This document shows positions 1 to 9,164 of a stretch of DNA of 34,183 nucleotides, in pieces. Origin of the DNA: an uncultured Bacteroidota bacterium (lineage in GTDB: Bacteria; Bacteroidota; Bacteroidia; Bacteroidales; UBA12481); the NCBI GenBank assembly GCA_903919925.1, contig CAIXKO010000534.1, positions 1 to 34,183 on the forward strand, in the 5' to 3' direction. A program made the position numbers and the translations under genes. Each line of letters starts with the position of its first letter. Within the stretch, counting starts at the first letter, position 1. The notes under the pieces were generated by a model. The model did not search any database. It saw only the letters and a list, made by a program, of their open reading frames with translations, and was not told the origin of the DNA.

Positions 1-1
1 G

Positions 2-868
2 CCAAAAGCCATAACCGCAATCCTTGCCGGTTCAGGGCTGGCCATGTGTGGGTTGCTTATGCAGACTTTATTCCGTAATCCGTTGGCCGGGCCGTTTGTA
101 CTGGGTATCAGTTCCGGAGCCAGTTTAGGTGTGGCATTATTAGTTATGGCTTCCTCGTGGTTTGGAGGGAACGCTTTGGTTCAGGTATTGCCTTATGGCC
201 ATTGGGGAATGGTTATTGCGGCGATGGTGGGTGCCTTGGCGGTGATGTTATTTGTTTTGCTTATTTCCATGAGGGTGGCGGATTCTGTATCCATTCTGAT
301 TATCGGGATGATGTTTGGGAGTGCTACGGGTGCCATTGTAAGCCTGTTGCAGTATTTCAGTGATCCGGATACGGTTAAGAGTTTTCTGGTGTGGACCTTT
401 GGGGATATCAGTGGGGTAACGGGTCCTCATTTGAAACTGCTGGCGCCTTTGGTTATTTTGGGTGTTTTTGCCGGATTGATCATCAGGAAACCGCTGAATG
501 CTTTGCTTCTGGGAGAAAACCATGCACGGGTAATCGGAATAAATGTTAAGAGGTCGAGAATAATTATTATATTGATAACCAGTTTATTGACTGGTGCAAT
601 AACTGCATTTACCGGTCCCATTGCATTTATTGGGGTTGCGGTCCCGCATTTGGCCAGGGCAGTCCTGAGATCATCGGATCATCGGTTATTGACGCCGGCC
701 ACCCTAATGTGCGGGGCCATTATCATGTTGATCTGTGATATTTTAGCCCAGCTACCGGCAGCTAACCAGGTACTTCCGATCAATACGGTTACTGCCATTT
801 TTGGAGCGCCGGTGGTAATCTGGGTAGTTCTCAGAAACCGACGTGGACGAACTCCCATAGAATCATGA
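2..868 (+). CDS. FecCD-family ABC transporter permease (iron-siderophore/heme/cobalamin type), 5'-truncated by the window edge
   Basis: The frame stays open upstream of the listed ATG at 44 (PKAITAILAGSGLAMCGLLMQTLFRNPLAGPFVLGISSGASLG), matching the conserved FecCD N-terminal region. GPIAFIGVAVPHLAR and multiple hydrophobic segments follow. Confidence 0.93.
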   Translation, partial: PKAITAILAGSGLAMCGLLMQTLFRNPLAGPFVLGISSGASLGVALLVMASSWFGGNALVQVLPYGHWGMVIAAMVGALAVMLFVLLISMRVADSVSILIIGMMFGSATGAIVSLLQYFSDPDTVKSFLVWTFGDISGVTGPHLKLLAPLVILGVFAGLIIRKPLNALLLGENHARVIGINVKRSRIIIILITSLLTGAITAFTGPIAFIGVAVPHLARAVLRSSDHRLLTPATLMCGAIIMLICDILAQLPAANQVLPINTVTAIFGAPVVIWVVLRNRRGRTPIES

Positions 869-1692
869 TACACTCCAACTCAAATAAGGTTATTCTTGAG
901 TCGGATCATCTGGCCATCGGCTACACGTTTCCGGGAAACATGCCATTGATTTTGGCCCGCAACCTCGATTTGACTATTGAAAGCGGGCAGGTGATTGGAT
1001 TGCTGGGGCCAAACGGATCAGGGAAATCAACTCTTTTGAGAACGCTGGCAGGATTACAGCCATACATTTCCGGATCAATAAAAGTGATGGGGCAATCGAT
1101 ACGGAGCAACCAGATCAGGCAAACTGCCCGGGTACTCAGCGTGGTTCTCACCGATCGTATCGACGTACGAAATCTAACCGTTTTCCAGCTGGTTTCGATG
1201 GGAAGGTATCCTTATACCGATTGGCTGGGCAGGGCCGGAGCTGATGATAATGACCGTATCAGGAAAGCACTGGAACAAGTTAGGTTGCTTGGGTATTCCA
1301 ACCGATTTTTCAATGAACTGAGCGATGGGGAGCAACAGCGGATACTGGTAGCTAAGGCTCTGGTGCAGGATACTCCGCTGATCATATTGGATGAACCCAC
1401 GGCCCATCTTGATTTGCCCAACAGGATTTCAATCATGAGGCTATTACGCAGTTTGGCTGATGAAACCGGGAAAAGCATTCTGTTCTCTACCCATGATCTT
1501 GATTTGGCCATTCATTCTTCGGATATTCTTTGGCTTCTTCAAAAGGGTGGGGTGCTGTTGAAGGGCAAGCCGGCAGATCTTATGGAAAGCGATGCTTTTG
1601 AAGAAACTTTCAAAACCGGGATTGATGCTGCAGATCAGGAGGTTGTATCGGACTATTTTCGTAGTCTGAAGAAACGTTCAGCTGAGGAATAA
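865..1692 (+). CDS. ABC transporter ATP-binding protein (FecE/BtuD-like)
   Basis: Walker A GLLGPNGSGKSTLL, signature LSDGEQQR, Walker B PLIILDEPTAHLD, H-loop STHD. Overlaps the permease stop by 4 bp. Confidence 0.95.
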   Translation: MIHSNSNKVILESDHLAIGYTFPGNMPLILARNLDLTIESGQVIGLLGPNGSGKSTLLRTLAGLQPYISGSIKVMGQSIRSNQIRQTARVLSVVLTDRIDVRNLTVFQLVSMGRYPYTDWLGRAGADDNDRIRKALEQVRLLGYSNRFFNELSDGEQQRILVAKALVQDTPLIILDEPTAHLDLPNRISIMRLLRSLADETGKSILFSTHDLDLAIHSSDILWLLQKGGVLLKGKPADLMESDAFEETFKTGIDAADQEVVSDYFRSLKKRSAEE

Positions 1693-1761
1693 TTTATTTC
1701 TAATTTTGAACCGGGTAGGCAGAAAATTATCTGTTCCTACGATTTTTAAAATTGAAATCAG

Positions 1762-2736
1762 ATGAAAGATTCGTGGATAAAAAAGGGATTTGTAGATGAA
1801 CCTGTTGATAGCCAAATCAATCTGGCCAATAGAATCAGGGATTTGGTCAAAGAAAAAAATGCAGTAATTCTTGCACATTATTACCAGGACGCTGACATAC
1901 AGGATATTGCTGACTTTGTGGGTGATAGTTTAGATTTATCACGAAAAGCAGCCGAAACAGAGGCAGATATTATCCTTTTTGCCGGCGTGCATTTTATGGC
2001 CGAAACAGCAAAAATTCTTTCTCCCGGGAAAAAAGTGCTGATACCCGATCAAATGGCAGGGTGTTCGCTGGCAGATTCCTGCCCTCCCGAAGCGTTTGCT
2101 GTTTTTCGTAATGAACACCCTGATCATATTGTAGTTACCTACGTGAATACCAGTGCGGCGATCAAGGCTTTATCCGATGTATGCTGCACCTCGACCAACG
2201 CGTTGAAGATCATTCAGCATATTCCGGAAGGACAGAAAATTATTTTTGCACCTGACCGGAATCTCGGAAATTATTTGAACAGCTTAACTGGAAGGGAGAT
2301 GCTGGTTTGGGATGGGGCCTGTCATGTGCATGAGGAGTTTTCTCTTGAAAAAATCCTGTTGTTGAAGAGTGAATATCCCGATGCCAAGGTTATTTGTCAT
2401 CCGGAGTGTGTGAAACCGATCCGGATCGTATCGGATTTTATCGGGTCGACCTCAGCTTTACTGGAATTCTCCAAAACCGATTCAGGCACAACGTATATCG
2501 TTGCCACTGAATCTGGTATCCTGCATCAGATGAAAAAGGCCAACCCGCATAAATTATTCATTCCTGCCCCGCCAAAGGACAGCACTTGTGCCTGCAACGA
2601 TTGCAAGTTTATGAAGCTTCACAACTTAAAGAAAATCTATAATACCCTGAAATTTGAATGGCCGGAGGTATCCGTACCAGAGGACATCAGGCAGCTTGCA
2701 GAGGTTCCGATCAGGAGGATGCTGGATTGGTCGTAG
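1762..2736 (+). CDS. nadA: Quinolinate synthase NadA
   Basis: AVILAHYYQDADIQDIADFVGDSLDLSRKA, GVHFMAETAKILSP, CSLADSCPPE, CHPECVKPI, CACNDCKFMKLHNLKKIYNTL are hallmark NadA motifs, including the Fe-S cysteines. Confidence 0.97.
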   Translation: MKDSWIKKGFVDEPVDSQINLANRIRDLVKEKNAVILAHYYQDADIQDIADFVGDSLDLSRKAAETEADIILFAGVHFMAETAKILSPGKKVLIPDQMAGCSLADSCPPEAFAVFRNEHPDHIVVTYVNTSAAIKALSDVCCTSTNALKIIQHIPEGQKIIFAPDRNLGNYLNSLTGREMLVWDGACHVHEEFSLEKILLLKSEYPDAKVICHPECVKPIRIVSDFIGSTSALLEFSKTDSGTTYIVATESGILHQMKKANPHKLFIPAPPKDSTCACNDCKFMKLHNLKKIYNTLKFEWPEVSVPEDIRQLAEVPIRRMLDWS

Positions 2737-2748
2737 CCAGGTATGCGG

Positions 2749-3264
2749 CTAACGATTCACCACTTTCTTCCCGGTTTTATCGATGTAAAACCAATGTTCG
2801 CTGATCCAGCTGCCATGTTCCCCTTGCGATTCTGTCAGGCAGTTGGTGCTTACCTCCGCTACACCATTGTCAAACGGCCAGGCGCAGTCGAACTGAGGCT
2901 TTATCAGCACCTTGCCGGAAATGGAATCGGCATATCCGATTTTATTATTCTCCAGGATTCTGAAAAGACCCTCCGATGGATAGTCCGGTCCGTTGTCATA
3001 CGAAAATATCCCGTACAAAACATTTTCCTGCCGGTCGATCGCAACAAAAACGCCATTCGGTTTTGCCACAACGGCATACGTTTTAAAAGTATCGGTAAAG
3101 CATCTTTCATATTTCCCAGGAGGAATAACGATATCTCCTTTGCTGTTTTTGTAGCCGTATCGGCCGGTAATGGAATCATTGAAAGCAACCAGGTAGTCGT
3201 TGTTCTTAATGGCCGGCCGGCAACTTGCCAGACTGAGGACAAGGAGAAGAATTGTTAATTTCAT
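2749..3264 (-). CDS. Small lipoprotein with WG-repeat-like segments
   Basis: Signal peptide with lipobox-like LVLSLASC. Repeated 'GxYGYKNSKGDIVIPP... / WFYIDKTGKKVV' motifs resemble WG repeats. Confidence 0.65.
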   Translation of the reverse strand: MKLTILLLVLSLASCRPAIKNNDYLVAFNDSITGRYGYKNSKGDIVIPPGKYERCFTDTFKTYAVVAKPNGVFVAIDRQENVLYGIFSYDNGPDYPSEGLFRILENNKIGYADSISGKVLIKPQFDCAWPFDNGVAEVSTNCLTESQGEHGSWISEHWFYIDKTGKKVVNR

Positions 3265-3265
3265 T

Positions 3266-3598
3266 TTACCTCCAGGTGAAGCCTTTAAATAATATCTTAT
3301 GAGCGGTTAAAAAGTTGCCAAAAAGAGAGTATGCCTCATTGACACTAAATCGATTTTTTATGCATTGGAGAAGTCCTGATTTATCACCCGGGTTTAACCC
3401 GAATATTTGATAAAGCTTATTTACTTCCTCTGGCTCAATAGTATAATCGTACTCGTAATCTGAATCTCCAAAAGCTTCTTCAACAGTTTTGCCAATATCA
3501 TACCCATCAAAGTATAATTGATCGTTCCCGTTAAAGTATATCTGCATAGAAATTCTGATATCAGGTCTTTCCAGATAAAACAAGGTTACCTTTTCCAT
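3266..3598 (-). CDS. Hypothetical protein
   Basis: Open frame just upstream of the lipoprotein gene on the same strand. The ORF track begins at a TTG (3649); an ATG at 3598 (MEKVTLFYLERPDIRIS...) looks better. Acidic, no recognised family. Confidence 0.55.
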   Translation of the reverse strand: MEKVTLFYLERPDIRISMQIYFNGNDQLYFDGYDIGKTVEEAFGDSDYEYDYTIEPEEVNKLYQIFGLNPGDKSGLLQCIKNRFSVNEAYSLFGNFLTAHKILFKGFTWR

Positions 3599-3759
3599 AT
3601 AATGACTTGAACAATACGCAAATGAGGGATACCTGATACAGCAGAGCAAATATAATAAAGCTGCTGAGAAAGTGAAATGATCAATTCGGATTTTCAGGAT
3701 CTGAAATAATCTCCTAATTTTGATTGTTGCGATATATGCCTTGATTAAACTATAAAAGC

Positions 3760-6700
3760 ATGAAACTAAAACTTTATCTTTTCATTTTTCTTAACCTTCT
3801 TTTTTCTCTGGACCAAATGCTTCCTGCCCAAAATGCATCAGGGTCCAAAACTCTTCCACCCGGTTATCCTGATCGCTCAGCTAACCTCGATGCATTTCCA
3901 GGCTTTAAAAATCCACCGGCCGGATATGGAGAGGTAAGTTTTTATTGGTGGCTTGGCGATACGCTTACAAAAGAACGGATTACCTGGCAGCTGGATCAGT
4001 TAAAAGGTAAAAGCATTACCGGTTTGCAGATCAATTATGCACACAGCGATGAGGGTGGAAATATTTGGGGGCTTACTTACCCAAGCAAACCACGGCTATT
4101 TTCCAAAGACTGGTGGGATTTGTTTGGCTGGTTTCTGGGTGAGGCAAAAAAGCGCGGAATGTCGGTAAGTCTGAGCGATTATACGCTTGGGATTGCTGGC
4201 CAGGGCTGGTTTGTTGATGAGATGCTCAAGGAAAATCCGGGTTTGTACGGGTCCAGATTATTATCGCGTGTTTATAATATCAAACCAGGCCTGGATACGA
4301 TTATTGGAATTCCAGATAATACGCTCAGTGCTCTGAACTACCGGGTTGCAAACGGATCGATCGTGCCCGGATCAGGTGAAAGACTGGCATCCACTGGCAG
4401 CAATAAAATACAAATAAGGCCGTCAAATGAAGGCAGGAAGGTGGTTCTGATCTATTTTGAAACGGTTAAAACTTCATTTGATCCCATGAATCCGCTTAGC
4501 GGCCCAAAGGTCATTGAGAAATTCTTTCAGCCTTTTACTGATCATTGCCCGGGTGAGGCCGGCAAGGGTTTGAATTTCTTTTTTTCGGATGAGCTGAATT
4601 TCGGGATCAGCGGATTGCTTTGGAACAGCCGCTTTGCTGAGGAATTCAAGAAGCGGAAAGGATATGATATTGTACCTGAACTGAGCGGTTTGTTTATCGA
4701 TATTGGAACGCGCACGCCTAAAATCAGGATGGATTTCAATGATGTTTTGGTAACCCTGAGCGAGGAGAGTTTTTTTATTCCCATCTATAACTGGCATACT
4801 GAAAGGGGCATGCTTTATGGCTGTGATCATGGCGGCAGAGGTTTGGATGTAACGGAATTCGGTGATTATTTCCGGTCCCAGCGATGGATGTCGGGTCCCG
4901 GCTGCGACCAGCCCAACCTCGATCGAAACATTAGCAAGAATAAGGTTGCCAGCTCGATAACACATTTGTATGAGCGTCCGCGCACCTGGCTCGAGGGTTA
5001 CCACAGCAGCGGATGGGGAACCAGCAGTGCGCAAATTGCGGATGCCACATTTACCAACTTTGCCATGGGACAAAACCTCCTGAGCTTGCACGGTCTTTAT
5101 TATTCCACGCATGGCGGTTGGTGGGAGTGGGCACCGCCCGATAATCATTTTCGCCAGCCTTACTGGGCAAATATGGACGATTTTCTGAAATGCTCCGAGC
5201 GGTTGAGTTATATTTTAAGCCAGGGGTATCACCAATGCGATGTGGCCATATTGTACCCTGTTGCACCCAAAGAAGCAGGAATGAGAGGCGATGAATCAGT
5301 GGCTACGGCATTCGCGGCTGGAAATATGCTTTATTCATCCGGGATTGATTTTGACTTTATCGATTTTGAATCACTGGTAAGGGCAAAGATTAAGAATGCT
5401 GAATTGCAGGTGAGCGGCGAGAATTACAAAGTTCTGATACTGCCTGCGATGGCGGCGATTCGCTTTGCAGCACTCGAAAAAGCCAATGATTTTTTTCAGG
5501 CAGGAGGGATTGTTATTGCGATTGGGTCGTTACCGGAAGCGAGCGAACGCATTGGGCGCGACGATCCGGAAATTCAGGTATTGAACAAGAAGATTTTTGG
5601 TTTGACAGCAGATAAAATTAAGGTAAATGGCAAATATGTAAACGCGTATGCACCCAACATGGGCACCGGCATCTTTCTGGTAAAACCCGATGATATTTCC
5701 GAAGTTACAGGAAAGGCATTGACCGTGGATTTCAGAGTTTTATCGGATGTTTCAAAGCCATATATTCTACATCGGAAAATTGGCAAGAGGAATATCTATT
5801 ATGTATACGGTGTGGCAAAAGATACGGTATGTTATTTCCGGTGCAACGGAAAAGTTGAGCTTTGGGATCCCTGGACGGGGACCTCAACGGAACTGAAGGT
5901 GCTTTCATCAGGCAACAGTGGGACCAGATTAAGAATGCCATTAAGTGCAACAGATCCTCAGTTAATTGTGTTCAGCCCGGGCGAGCCGTCAATTGCCGAA
6001 GAAGCAGAAGCTCCTTCCGAAAAAGGGGAAGTATTGCTGGTTGGTGACTGGGAATTTGAGTTGAAACCTACCCTTGATAATCTTTATGGCGATTACCGGC
6101 AGCCGGCTTATCAAGGTTATGTAGCTACCGATGCCAACCTGATCCGGTATAAGAAGGAGACCAAAGCGGATGTTGCCTGGCAGGTGCCGATGCTGGATGA
6201 TGCTCAGTGGGATACGGTTCAGGTTTCATACGGTCCGCAATTCTGGAAACTAGGACCTTTGCCATCAAAAGCAGATTCCCTGTCGCTGGAATCCAGATTA
6301 TCTGTCTTAAAATCCGTCGATCCTGCTGTTCCCGTTGTGGTGGCAGGCAAAACCTATTTTTGGAAGCCCTGGCAGTTTTCATGGAGGATGGGTTTAAAAG
6401 GAAATCCCGGACGGCAGGGTTATCACGGTTTGAAGGAGCTGATACATAATGATATTTTTCAGTTTGGCGAGGCAGTCAGAGATTGGCCCGGTGTACCCAG
6501 TCCCCGGATAGTACCTGAAAAAGAGGGGACCACTTACTTTATCTGGTCCACCGTGGTGTCGGCCCAGGATCAGTCGGCAAAACTGGTAAAAGGCGGAGTC
6601 GATCCATCGGGTATTTGGGTAAATGGGAAATCTGTAAGTATTTCTGAAGCCGCTGTTTTTCTCAAACCAGGTAATAACCCGGTATTGCTGCGATATTCAG

Positions 6701-7470
6701 TTACCGGTACCGGTTTTCTTGTATTTGAAAAAAGTGGCGAAGTGGCAGTCTACAAGGAACCGATTCCTTTGGCCTCCAACTGGTATGCAAACCCGGCGGT
6801 TTTGTTATATAACCTTACACCGGCAGATACCAAACCAGTGGGGTGGTACCGGTTTAAAGCACCTCCCGGCCTGAGTTCCATTGAGTTGGCCATGAGCAAC
6901 AAACCCACCATCTGGGTAAACGGAAGGGAGATACCCGCGAATAGTTACCGCCCCGTATCCGGATTGTTTGCCGATTCATTGCAAAAAGCATGGAAAGTAT
7001 TGCTGCCGGCACCTGTTTCATCCGGGTCCGCTGTGGCGGTCAGGTTTCCAATGGAACCGGGTTTGACGGGTGGCGCTGCTTGTGCCGAGCCTATCCGGCT
7101 TAACTGCGGCAAGGGGATGATCAGGCTGGGTAATTTATTCGATAACGAGAGTTTGATGACTTATTCCGGAGGAATGTGGTACCGGAAAACCATTGTATTA
7201 AATGCTTCTCAGGTTAGTTCATCAAAAGTTACCATTGATTTGGGAGACCTGGTATCTACCGCCGAGGTGATCATTAATGGTAAGTCAGCAGGAAAACGCC
7301 TGACACCGCCCTGGCAGTTTGATTTGACCGGCAAGGTAAAACAGGGCGAAAACCGGCTGGAGGTATTGATTTATAATACTTTGGGTAATTATTACCTGAC
7401 AACTCCGAGTAAGTACATTGGGTCAACCAGGTCTGGACTGATTGGTCCGGTGAAGCTTATACTGGAGTAG
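3760..7470 (+). CDS. Secreted glycoside hydrolase, GH106-like (alpha-L-rhamnosidase family candidate)
   Basis: N-terminal signal peptide (MKLKLYLFIFLNLLFSLDQMLPAQ). GYGEVSFYWWLGDTLTKERITWQLDQLKGKSITGLQINYAHSD and 'SLSDYTLGIAGQGWFVDEMLKENPGL' resemble large GH106-type proteins. C-terminal beta-sandwich-like region (STAEVIINGKSAGKRLTPPWQFDLTGKVKQGENRLEVLIYNTLGNYY). Confidence 0.78.
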   Translation: MKLKLYLFIFLNLLFSLDQMLPAQNASGSKTLPPGYPDRSANLDAFPGFKNPPAGYGEVSFYWWLGDTLTKERITWQLDQLKGKSITGLQINYAHSDEGGNIWGLTYPSKPRLFSKDWWDLFGWFLGEAKKRGMSVSLSDYTLGIAGQGWFVDEMLKENPGLYGSRLLSRVYNIKPGLDTIIGIPDNTLSALNYRVANGSIVPGSGERLASTGSNKIQIRPSNEGRKVVLIYFETVKTSFDPMNPLSGPKVIEKFFQPFTDHCPGEAGKGLNFFFSDELNFGISGLLWNSRFAEEFKKRKGYDIVPELSGLFIDIGTRTPKIRMDFNDVLVTLSEESFFIPIYNWHTERGMLYGCDHGGRGLDVTEFGDYFRSQRWMSGPGCDQPNLDRNISKNKVASSITHLYERPRTWLEGYHSSGWGTSSAQIADATFTNFAMGQNLLSLHGLYYSTHGGWWEWAPPDNHFRQPYWANMDDFLKCSERLSYILSQGYHQCDVAILYPVAPKEAGMRGDESVATAFAAGNMLYSSGIDFDFIDFESLVRAKIKNAELQVSGENYKVLILPAMAAIRFAALEKANDFFQAGGIVIAIGSLPEASERIGRDDPEIQVLNKKIFGLTADKIKVNGKYVNAYAPNMGTGIFLVKPDDISEVTGKALTVDFRVLSDVSKPYILHRKIGKRNIYYVYGVAKDTVCYFRCNGKVELWDPWTGTSTELKVLSSGNSGTRLRMPLSATDPQLIVFSPGEPSIAEEAEAPSEKGEVLLVGDWEFELKPTLDNLYGDYRQPAYQGYVATDANLIRYKKETKADVAWQVPMLDDAQWDTVQVSYGPQFWKLGPLPSKADSLSLESRLSVLKSVDPAVPVVVAGKTYFWKPWQFSWRMGLKGNPGRQGYHGLKELIHNDIFQFGEAVRDWPGVPSPRIVPEKEGTTYFIWSTVVSAQDQSAKLVKGGVDPSGIWVNGKSVSISEAAVFLKPGNNPVLLRYSVTGTGFLVFEKSGEVAVYKEPIPLASNWYANPAVLLYNLTPADTKPVGWYRFKAPPGLSSIELAMSNKPTIWVNGREIPANSYRPVSGLFADSLQKAWKVLLPAPVSSGSAVAVRFPMEPGLTGGAACAEPIRLNCGKGMIRLGNLFDNESLMTYSGGMWYRKTIVLNASQVSSSKVTIDLGDLVSTAEVIINGKSAGKRLTPPWQFDLTGKVKQGENRLEVLIYNTLGNYYLTTPSKYIGSTRSGLIGPVKLILE

Positions 7471-7507
7471 GGTATAGGCCATAGTGGTCAACCAAAGGTG
7501 GTGGCTG

Positions 7508-7532
7508 AACCCCAGACCAGAGATCTGGGGTT
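7508..7532 (+). terminator. Hairpin downstream of the GH106-like gene (candidate terminator)
   Basis: Perfect 9-bp stem AACCCCAGA / TCTGGGGTT with 7-nt loop, 38 bp after the stop codon. Confidence 0.5.
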
Positions 7533-7654
7533 TGTGCCATTTTCCATTAAATTCAATGCATCCGGATGATCTGATTCCGGATAAACATCTGGTACGGGTC
7601 ATCAACCAGGTGATGCTGCAGGATTTGACCTCTAGAAAACTTCATCAGAATAGG

Positions 7655-7679
7655 AAAGCCCGGCGAAATGCCGGGCTTT
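7655..7679 (-). terminator. Hairpin terminator downstream of the SusD-like gene (possibly bidirectional)
   Basis: Perfect 10-bp stem AAAGCCCGGC / GCCGGGCTTT with 5-nt loop GAAAT, in the convergent intergenic region. Confidence 0.75.
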
Positions 7680-7727
7680 AACCTTTGAACACCTAATGAT
7701 AACCTATGAAAAGCGGGATAAATTATT

Positions 7728-9143
7728 CTACTTTTTATCCCAGAAGATTTTGTCGGTACCCGGGTCAACCACGGCTGCAGGGCAGTTTGGGTCGTCGGTT
7801 CTCACCTCGGTAGGGTACATGTGGCGATAGGGAGGGTGGTTATTAACCAGCCCGTCGATACTGCCTGCCCAGTCGAGTTCGGGATATCCGGTACGCAGGT
7901 AATCGAGCCAGGGTTCAGTTGTGCGGATAAACATAGCCAGATATTTTTGCGTAATAATTAATTTCTGAGCAGCCTCTTCGTTGGAAGGGAAGGGTTTAAA
8001 CTGGGCGAGGTAGGTGGTAACGGCAGCCCCGGTAATTCCGTTAGCTTCCAGACTGGCTGTTACGCCTGCCTTAAAAGCGTTTTCAGCCTGAGGGTAATTA
8101 CCTTTAAAAACGTAAGCTTCGGCTTCCAGGAACCGGGCCTCAGGGAGGGTGGATACATACATTGATGTTGCAGGTGCCACATAATTGGGATGGATTCTGC
8201 TTAAGCTTCCATCAGCCTGGCCGGTGGTGCAAAATTTGTCGGTCCGGAAAACACCATCGCTGGCCGGCTCAAAATATACCGGGATTCTGGGGTCGCTAAA
8301 CCCTTGCATCAGGTTCATCATAAAAATGGAAGGCCTCCAGGGATTTATAAAGGTAGCCTGATAAAACCATGACCAGGCATTTGAAGCATCCTGGAAGGCA
8401 ATTTTAGGTTCATCATCAGCCGATTGCAAACCTCCGGTTAAAGCGGCAAGAGCAATATCTGCCTGGCCTGCCTTGGTTTTTCCCGGTGCATAGCTTAGCC
8501 TCATAGCATATCGGGCCTTCAGGGTTTTAGCCGTTTTTATCCACTTGCTCACATCTCCGCCAAAAATGATATCGGCTTTTGCGTATATCGATTGTCCATC
8601 GGCTGAAAGATTTACAATAGCATCGTCCAGCATTTTAAATATCTCATCATAAACAACTTGCCCTTCATCAAAAACCGGATTTAGTATTTCGGGGTACATA
8701 AAGGCCTGTTTAACCGGAATCTTATCGAGCCGATCAACTATTTCAGAATAGTGCCAGGCCATAATTATCTGGGAAATACCCATATAATATTTCTTGTCAT
8801 TTTTTAAGGCTTCCTTATACAGGTAATTAGCGTTGCGCAAGCCACCGGTATAGTACGACCAGAGGTATGCACCATCATCGGCACCATAAATAAGGCGTTC
8901 TATATTGCCCCATGTACCGGTGATTCCCATTTGCAAATTGTAGCACAGCGGACCGTATGTTCCGGTTCCGTTTCCAATGTATACCCACTGCATCTCCAGG
9001 GCAGGTAACATTGCATCTTCCACGCTGCCTTCTCCCGGAGTAAGGTCGCTGGGGTCCGTATTTATATCGAGGAACTTATCGCAAGAAGCCATTCCAATCA
9101 GCAATACGGCCAGGAAGGGGATAATCTTTTTTCTCATATTCAT
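7728..9143 (-). CDS. SusD/RagB family nutrient-binding outer-membrane lipoprotein
   Basis: Lipobox LLIGMASCDKFLDINTDPSDLTPG, typical SusD-like start. Directly downstream of a SusC-like gene. Confidence 0.92.
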   Translation of the reverse strand: MNMRKKIIPFLAVLLIGMASCDKFLDINTDPSDLTPGEGSVEDAMLPALEMQWVYIGNGTGTYGPLCYNLQMGITGTWGNIERLIYGADDGAYLWSYYTGGLRNANYLYKEALKNDKKYYMGISQIIMAWHYSEIVDRLDKIPVKQAFMYPEILNPVFDEGQVVYDEIFKMLDDAIVNLSADGQSIYAKADIIFGGDVSKWIKTAKTLKARYAMRLSYAPGKTKAGQADIALAALTGGLQSADDEPKIAFQDASNAWSWFYQATFINPWRPSIFMMNLMQGFSDPRIPVYFEPASDGVFRTDKFCTTGQADGSLSRIHPNYVAPATSMYVSTLPEARFLEAEAYVFKGNYPQAENAFKAGVTASLEANGITGAAVTTYLAQFKPFPSNEEAAQKLIITQKYLAMFIRTTEPWLDYLRTGYPELDWAGSIDGLVNNHPPYRHMYPTEVRTDDPNCPAAVVDPGTDKIFWDKK

Positions 9144-9164
9144 GATAAATAATTGATTAGTAAT

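Noticed and set aside
2743-3258. 171-aa plus-strand ORF exactly antisense to the lipoprotein gene
   Set aside because: The minus strand has a signal peptide/lipobox and WG-like repeats. The plus ORF has no recognisable features and is best explained as a shadow ORF.
4474-5148. 224-aa minus-strand ORF inside the GH106-like gene
   Set aside because: Lies entirely antisense to a strongly supported CDS and has no family signature.
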